Below, in pieces: positions 59,123 to 64,000 of a stretch of 64,000 bases of DNA; the stretch's first letter is position 1; each line of letters begins with the position of its first letter. Made by a program: the position numbers and the translations under genes. The notes under the pieces were generated by a model. That model was not told where the DNA came from. It worked only from the letters and a program-made list of their open reading frames with translations, and made no database searches. The stretch spans positions 2,108,001 to 2,172,000 of the forward strand of contig NZ_LR134287.1 in the NCBI RefSeq assembly GCF_900636515.1, given 5' to 3'. This DNA is from Neisseria animalis. GTDB lineage: Bacteria; Pseudomonadota; Gammaproteobacteria; Burkholderiales; Neisseriaceae.

Positions 59123-59160
59123 TTTGCAGACGGCCTTTATGGTTTGAGGCCGTCTGCAAA
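59123..59160 (-). terminator. Inverted DUS pair ahead of rseP
   Basis: TTTGCAGACGGCCT and AGGCCGTCTGCAAA, 14-base arms about 10 bases apart, between dxr and rseP. The rest of the 221-base gap holds no gene. Confidence 0.62.
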
Positions 59161-59315
59161 TCCTGCTGAACGGCGGCATTTTAAAGTAGAAAGACTAATC
59201 TTCACAATACGGCGGTACGGAGCTGCTGCCGTCTATGCGGAAAATACAGCGGCATACCGTTACCGCATCAAAAATTTTTCACAGCAGGCATTTAGCAATA
59301 CACAGCAACAGCCCA

Positions 59316-60506
59316 TCAGCCCTGCGACAAACGCGCCGCAAACGCCTGCGCCCTTGTCCGTGTTTCCGCATCTTGCGCCAGCAATGATTCAATACTGCCC
59401 GAGCCGTCTGCAAAATCTTGTTCCAAACAGTACGCCACGACTTTGGCAATGTCGGTAAACTTAATCTGCCCGTTTAAAAATGCGGCAACCGCGATTTCAT
59501 TGGCGGCATTCAATACACACGGCGCACTGCCGCCCGAACGCATGGCTTCGTAGGCAAGCTGCAAACATGGAAAACGTTTGAAATCGGGCGTTTGGAACGT
59601 CAGCGCGGAGAGTTTGCCGAAATCGAGCGCGCCCACGCCTGAAGCAATCCGCTCCGGCAGCCCCAAGCAGTACGCAATCGGTGTCCGCATATCGGGATTG
59701 CCCATCTGCGACAGTACTGAACCATCAAGATAACGCACCATGCTGTGCACCACCGATTGCGGGTGAATCACCACTTCCAGCTTTTCGGGCGGACAGTTGA
59801 ACAGCCAATGCGCTTCAATCAGCTCCAGACCTTTATTCATCATGCTGGCGGAGTCCACCGAAATTTTCTGCCCCATGCTCCAATTCGGATGTTTGACTGC
59901 TTGGGCGGGCGTGATGCTGTCGAAGGCCGCCAAATCGGTATTCAAAAACGGGCCGCCCGATGCGGTCAGGATAATCGACTGAATACCGTGTGCGTCCAAA
60001 TTGCCCGCATAATCACGCGGCAACACTTGGAAAACGGCGTTATGCTCGCTGTCTACCGGCAAAACGGTTGCTCCGTTGGCGGCAGCGGTTTCCATAAACA
60101 GCGCGCCGGATACCACCAAAGTTTCTTTGTTGGCCAGATAAATGGTTTTGCCGTTCTGCGCCGCTGCCATCGCCGAAGGCAGCCCCGCCGCCCCGACAAT
60201 CGCACACATCACACCGTCCACTTCCGCGGCCGAGGCAACATCAATCAAAGCCTGTGCGCCGTACAGCACTTCCGTACGGCAATTCGCATTTTGCAGACGG
60301 CCTGCCAACTCCGCCGCACACCCTGCATCGGCTACCACGGCAAATTTAGGCGCAAACTGTATACATTGTTCGGCCAGCCTGCCGACTTGGCGGTGTCCTG
60401 CCAACGCGAAGATTTCAAATTTATCAGGGTGGCGCGACACTACATCAAGCGTACTTACACCGATGCTGCCGGTACTGCCGAGTATGGTAAGAACTTGTCG
60501 GGTCAT
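59316..60506 (-). CDS. dxr: 1-deoxy-D-xylulose-5-phosphate reductoisomerase
   Basis: A 396-residue NADPH-dependent enzyme making methylerythritol phosphate, the committed step of the non-mevalonate isoprenoid pathway and target of fosmidomycin. The dinucleotide loop is LTILGSTGSIGVSTLDVV. Metal and substrate residues lie in LPVDSEHNAVFQVL, near 150, and KISVDSASMMNKGLELIEAHWLF near 220. The loop HPQSVVHSMVRYLDGSV covers the active site. ATG 60506. Two CA-type DUS lie inside, one near the 3' end encoding DFADGSGS. It supplies precursors for uppS two genes upstream in the cluster. Confidence 0.96.
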   Translation of the reverse strand: MTRQVLTILGSTGSIGVSTLDVVSRHPDKFEIFALAGHRQVGRLAEQCIQFAPKFAVVADAGCAAELAGRLQNANCRTEVLYGAQALIDVASAAEVDGVMCAIVGAAGLPSAMAAAQNGKTIYLANKETLVVSGALFMETAAANGATVLPVDSEHNAVFQVLPRDYAGNLDAHGIQSIILTASGGPFLNTDLAAFDSITPAQAVKHPNWSMGQKISVDSASMMNKGLELIEAHWLFNCPPEKLEVVIHPQSVVHSMVRYLDGSVLSQMGNPDMRTPIAYCLGLPERIASGVGALDFGKLSALTFQTPDFKRFPCLQLAYEAMRSGGSAPCVLNAANEIAVAAFLNGQIKFTDIAKVVAYCLEQDFADGSGSIESLLAQDAETRTRAQAFAARLSQG

Positions 60507-60691
60507 GATTTTTGTCTTAATGCCGTCTGCAAATTTACGGTGTTCCACGCAGCGGGATACAAACTGCTTGATTTGCCGTTTTGCACCGCATTTCCGTTTG
60601 CAGCCCGTTTTGCAGACGGCCTTTTTTCAAAAAACGGGAAAATATTCCGGATATTTAAATTGTATTAATCTGTATCTGCCGGGCAGCCCGC

Positions 60692-61486
60692 TCAAAACAA
60701 GGCCTGCACCGCCGCATAAACGCTCAACACGGCAATCAGCGAATCCACACGGTCAAACACTCCGCCATGCCCGGACAAAAGGTTGCCGCTGTCTTTCAGA
60801 CCTGCCGCACGCTTCAGCCAACTTTCCAGCAAATCGCCGCACACGCTGACCGCAGTCAATATCAAACCGATGAAAACGGTGGCTATCCAGCCGGTATCGA
60901 AACCCAACCAGCCTGCACTGCGAACCAAAGTCAGATACACAACCACGCACACCGCTCCGCCGATAACACCTTCCCAGCTTTTACCCGGGCTGATGGCCGG
61001 GGCGAGTTTTTTCTTGCCGAACGCCTTACCGCTGAAGTAAGCAAAAATATCGGCCACCCATACCAAGCCCATTACCGCCAGCAACGGCAGTGCAGCTTCG
61101 GTATCGGGGCGCAAGCCCACCAGCGCAAACCAAAACGGCATCATCAGCAACCAACCGACCGCATAAGTCTGCCAGCCGCCTTTAAGCGTCCATTTATTTT
61201 TCAACCACAACGGCATGACCAGCAGCCAGAACACCAACACCACCCACCATATCCAAGCAGGCAGCGTCCAACCGCCGGTATAAGCAGCCAACATAAACAA
61301 TGCGCCGGCCGCCAAATAATGATTGGTTTGCCGTTTGTCCAAACCGCCCATACGGGCATATTCCCATAACGCCGTCAAAGCAATCAGCGCGGAAAATACC
61401 GCCCACAACCAAGACGGGGCGTAAAACAGCATACCCAACATCAAGGGCAGCAGCCACAAAGCCGTAACAATCCTTTGTTTCAACAT
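60692..61486 (-). CDS. cdsA: Phosphatidate cytidylyltransferase
   Basis: A 264-residue membrane enzyme that makes CDP-diacylglycerol from phosphatidate and CTP, feeding all phospholipid synthesis. About eight hydrophobic segments fill the protein. The signature SWLKRAAGLKDSGNLLSGHGGVFDRVDSL near the C-terminus contains the conserved K-D-x-G-x-GHGG-x2-DR. ATG 61486 lies 2 bases beyond the uppS stop, so the genes are coupled. Confidence 0.96.
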   Translation of the reverse strand: MLKQRIVTALWLLPLMLGMLFYAPSWLWAVFSALIALTALWEYARMGGLDKRQTNHYLAAGALFMLAAYTGGWTLPAWIWWVVLVFWLLVMPLWLKNKWTLKGGWQTYAVGWLLMMPFWFALVGLRPDTEAALPLLAVMGLVWVADIFAYFSGKAFGKKKLAPAISPGKSWEGVIGGAVCVVVYLTLVRSAGWLGFDTGWIATVFIGLILTAVSVCGDLLESWLKRAAGLKDSGNLLSGHGGVFDRVDSLIAVLSVYAAVQALF

Positions 61487-61488
61487 GA

Positions 61489-62235
61489 TTATCCCCTTTG
61501 CTGCTCAATCGGAAGCTGTTCCGAAGTACGCCCGAAACGACGCTCGCGGCTGCGGAACGAAGCAAATGCCGCATCCAATGCCGCATCATCGAAATCCGGC
61601 CACAACGTATCGGTAAAATACAGCTCCGCATACGCCATCTGCCACAACAGAAAATTACTGATACGGGTTTCGCCGCCGGTACGGATAAACAAATCAGGCT
61701 CCGGCGCATCGCCCAACATCAGATAGTGGTTTAATGCCTCTTCACTGATTGCTTCCGCACCTTCCGCAAGCAGCCTGTTGGCCGCCTGCAAAATATCCCA
61801 GCGGCCGCCATAATCGGCAGCAATACTCAACGTCAAGCCGGTATTTTCCGCCGTCAGCTTTTCCGCCGCCTCGATACCGGCAACGATTTCCGGACTGAAT
61901 CTTTCCCTGCTGCCGATAATCCGCAAACGCATATTGTGCTCGTGCAAACGCTGCACCTGCTTTTCCAATGCCTGCAAAAACAAGCCCATCAGAAAAGACA
62001 CCTCGCCTGCCGGCCGCCGCCAGTTTTCCGTTGAAAAAGCGAATACAGTCAGGTATTGCACCCCTTTTTCCACGCAATAGCGAACCATATTTTCCAGCGT
62101 GTCCAAACCACGCTTGTGCCCCATCACGCGGGGCAGAAAACGCTTTTTCGCCCAGCGGCCGTTACCGTCCATAATCACGGCAATATGGCGCGGCACCTGA
62201 GTATGCGCCAAAATCGTCTGCGTACTGCTTTTCAT
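61489..62235 (-). CDS. uppS: Undecaprenyl diphosphate synthase
   Basis: A 248-residue cis-prenyltransferase that makes the C55 carrier used for peptidoglycan and lipooligosaccharide O-chain precursors. The catalytic Asp lies in HIAVIMDGNGRWAKKR near residue 24. The conserved blocks GHKRGLDTLENMVRYC, VFAFSTENWRRP and PDLFIRTGGETRISNFLLWQMAYAELYF follow. I begin at ATG 62235 (MKSSTQTI), with GAGG at 6 bases; longer in-frame sequence upstream is not conserved. Confidence 0.96.
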   Translation of the reverse strand: MKSSTQTILAHTQVPRHIAVIMDGNGRWAKKRFLPRVMGHKRGLDTLENMVRYCVEKGVQYLTVFAFSTENWRRPAGEVSFLMGLFLQALEKQVQRLHEHNMRLRIIGSRERFSPEIVAGIEAAEKLTAENTGLTLSIAADYGGRWDILQAANRLLAEGAEAISEEALNHYLMLGDAPEPDLFIRTGGETRISNFLLWQMAYAELYFTDTLWPDFDDAALDAAFASFRSRERRFGRTSEQLPIEQQRG

Positions 62236-62403
62236 ATCCGCCTCACGAAAACCACCGCCATTGTCCATACCGGCACAAACAGCGGAAATCCGGAAACTTT
62301 CAGTAAAATCCGACACGGCAAGCAGGGAAAAAGCCAAAACAGCCCGCCCTGCCCGCATCAGCAGCAAGGCGGAAGATACCCGCCCTGCTTTGTTCAGACG
62401 GCA

Positions 62404-62961
62404 TTAAATCGCCATCAAATCTTCTTCTTTTGCCGCCAGAATTTTATCTGCTTCAGCAATGTATTTGTCGGTCAGCTTCTGAACCGCCTCTTCGCCGCGG
62501 CGCGCCTCATCTTCAGACACTTCTTTGTCTTTCAACAATTTTTTAATATGATCGTTGGCATCACGGCGTACATTGCGGATAGAAACCCGACCCTCCTCAG
62601 CTTCGCTACGCACCACTTTAATCAAATCTTTACGGCGCTCTTCAGTCAGCATCGGCATAGGCACGCGAATCAAATCACCTACCGCAGCAGGATTCAGACC
62701 CAGATTGGAATCACGAATCGCTTTCTCGATTTTGGCCGCCATATTGCTTTCAAACGGTTTCACACCGATGGTACGCGCATCCAGCAGCGTAACATTCGCC
62801 ACTTGGCTGACCGGCACTTCGCTGCCCCAGTACTCGACATTTACCTGATCCAGCAAGCCGGTATGGGCGCGGCCGGTACGGACTTTAGACAGGTTTTCTT
62901 TCAATACTTCCAGCGAGCGTTGCATTTTGCTTTCGGCGGTTTTTTGGATATCGCTAATCAT
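62404..62961 (-). CDS. frr: Ribosome recycling factor
   Basis: A 185-residue RRF that splits post-termination ribosomes with EF-G. The family core is [32 protein letters not shown] in type, and [38 protein letters not shown] is the other diagnostic stretch. Length is exactly typical. ATG 62961. It lies between pyrH and uppS as in most proteobacteria, with 168 bases to uppS and a DUS beside its own stop. Confidence 0.97.
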   Translation of the reverse strand: MISDIQKTAESKMQRSLEVLKENLSKVRTGRAHTGLLDQVNVEYWGSEVPVSQVANVTLLDARTIGVKPFESNMAAKIEKAIRDSNLGLNPAAVGDLIRVPMPMLTEERRKDLIKVVRSEAEEGRVSIRNVRRDANDHIKKLLKDKEVSEDEARRGEEAVQKLTDKYIAEADKILAAKEEDLMAI

Positions 62962-63003
62962 TGTTTTGTTCTCAACTATTAAAATCAATAAGATAGGCTG
63001 AAA

Positions 63004-63033
63004 AGCCGTCTGAATATGCCGTTTGCAGACGGC
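63004..63033 (-). terminator. Inverted DUS pair upstream of frr
   Basis: AGCCGTCTGAAT (AA form) opposes TTTGCAGACGGC (CA form); the stem is GCCGTCTG paired with CAGACGGC. A mixed-dialect pair between pyrH and frr. Confidence 0.5.
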
Positions 63034-63129
63034 ATAAGGGATAGGTTAACTCTGAATAGTACCGTTATTACGCCGTTCCGACAAGCCAAACGGCTTGAAC
63101 GACTTTGTTTTTCAAGCCTTATTTGCCGG

Positions 63130-63164
63130 AAAAAAGCCGTCTGCAAATACAGACGGCTTTTTTT
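63130..63164 (-). terminator. DUS terminator of pyrH
   Basis: AAAAAAGCCGTCTG and CAGACGGCTTTTTTT around a short CAAATA loop, 21 bases beyond the stop: one of the strongest intrinsic terminators here. Confidence 0.82.
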
Positions 63165-63184
63165 AATCTACGAAATACCGAATA

Positions 63185-63904
63185 TTAACAATGCACCAGC
63201 GTACCTTCGTCCGCCCCGGTGATTACGCGTTTGAGCGAACCTTCTTTGGCAATGCCGAACACCACGATGTTCAGCTTGCGCTCGCGGCACAGGGCAAATG
63301 CGGTGGCATCCATGACTTTCAGGTTTTTGTTCAGGGCTTCGTCGAAAGTGATGGTTTCGTAGCGGGTGGCCGACGGGTCTTTTTTCGGATCGGCAGTGTA
63401 CACGCCGTCAACATTGGTGGCTTTCAGCATGACATCGCAATTCATTTCCGCTCCGCGCAAGGCGGCGGCGGTATCGGTGGTGAAGAACGGATTACCCGTA
63501 CCGGCGGCGAAAATCACGACTTTGCCTTCTTCCAGATATTGAATGGCTTTCGGACGGGCATAGGTTTCGGCGATTTGCTGCATGGACAATGCGGATTGGA
63601 CGCGGGCTTTGATGCCCAATGATTCGAATGCGTCTTTCAAAGCCAGTGCATTCATCACGGTGGCCATCATGCCCATGTAGTCGGCGGTGGCGCGGTCCAT
63701 GCTGCCTGCCTGTGCGGATACGCCGCGGAAGATGTTGCCACCGCCCACCACAACTGCAACCTGCACGCCCATTTCAACGATTTCTTTGATTTCGCCAACC
63801 GTCTGCACGATGGTGTCGTGATTGATGCCGAACGGGTCGGAACCCATCAGGGATTCGCCGGAAAGTTTCAATAATACGCGTTTGTATTTGATTTGCTGTG
63901 TCAT
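63185..63904 (-). CDS. pyrH: UMP kinase
   Basis: A 239-residue hexameric bacterial UMP kinase of the amino-acid-kinase fold. It opens [14 protein letters not shown]. Glycine-rich blocks [14 protein letters not shown] and [23 protein letters not shown] bind UMP, and [17 protein letters not shown] lies near the ATP site. ATG 63904 has an AAGG site. It is the first gene of the leftward cluster seen here; beyond it the window ends in non-coding DNA with a TA-type DUS. Confidence 0.97.
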   Translation of the reverse strand: MTQQIKYKRVLLKLSGESLMGSDPFGINHDTIVQTVGEIKEIVEMGVQVAVVVGGGNIFRGVSAQAGSMDRATADYMGMMATVMNALALKDAFESLGIKARVQSALSMQQIAETYARPKAIQYLEEGKVVIFAAGTGNPFFTTDTAAALRGAEMNCDVMLKATNVDGVYTADPKKDPSATRYETITFDEALNKNLKVMDATAFALCRERKLNIVVFGIAKEGSLKRVITGADEGTLVHC

Positions 63905-64000
63905 GAGATACCTTGCTTTCTTTGCGGTTGGGTTGTGGTTCGGGTGCCTTCTGCGGTTGGTGCGTGTCGGAAATGCCCCGCACGTTTTTACAGACGGCAT

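Overview
The window is a chromosomal stretch from a member of the Neisseriaceae, almost certainly the genus Neisseria. Three things show this. DNA uptake sequences (DUS, core GCCGTCTG) are scattered throughout, often as inverted pairs behind genes. Correia-type repeats are present. The gene order pyrH-frr-uppS-cdsA-dxr-rseP-bamA-skp-lpxD-fabZ-lpxA, and the fur/bamE/dapB, kdsD/tal and gmhA/BON-lipoprotein/map neighbourhoods, match what I recall of meningococcal synteny. The species cannot be named from sequence alone. It does not look like N. meningitidis: the commonest DUS here reads AGGCCGTCTGCA rather than ATGCCGTCTGAA, and an intact pilS-pilR pair is present.

Layout. 1-7.4 kb: 5' part of mraZ (leaving the window), a MidA-type methyltransferase, tRNA-Met and tRNA-Ala, ampG, and pilS-pilR on the minus strand. 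8-15 kb: parC, fabF and acpP (minus), two small genes, yhbP, and comP, the DUS receptor pilin. 15-20.5 kb: tRNA-Pro, a small HTH gene, rsmI, then yraN-gmhA-BON lipoprotein, a Pro-rich membrane protein, map and a second small HTH regulator. 20.7-33.5 kb: valS, kdsD/tal (divergent), fur/bamE (divergent), dapB, carA and carB. 33.9-45 kb is the most accessory-like part: a membrane protein combining a Pycsar-effector-like (DUF5706/PycTM) region with a beta-propeller, gluQ, an NTF2-like lipoprotein and a NAD(P)-binding protein divergent from a LysR regulator, a GIY-YIG protein, a Na/Pi cotransporter, and the tctCBA tricarboxylate transporter followed by an AbrB-family protein. 46.5-51.3 kb: rsmG, lpxB, rnhB, a gene fragment and parA. 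51.4-64 kb: the envelope/lipid A cluster on the minus strand, with an Abi/HEPN gene inserted between fabZ and lpxA.

Much of the window serves the envelope. lpxA, lpxD, lpxB, fabZ, fabF, acpP, kdsD and gmhA supply lipid A and inner core; bamA, bamE and skp assemble outer-membrane proteins; rseP, cdsA, uppS and dxr serve envelope proteolysis, phospholipid and undecaprenyl carrier supply. The natural-transformation theme is equally visible: an abundant variant uptake-signal dialect and the comP receptor occur together.

Eight copies of a 107-bp Correia-like element occur, seven of them identical by eye, along with one long-form copy and several decayed long-form relics. I saw no CRISPR array, prophage, rRNA operon or transposase gene. 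The candidates I rate most worth following are the PycTM/beta-propeller fusion (33866-35551), the Abi/HEPN gene inside the lipid A operon (52197-52904), and the DUS dialect together with its divergent ComP.
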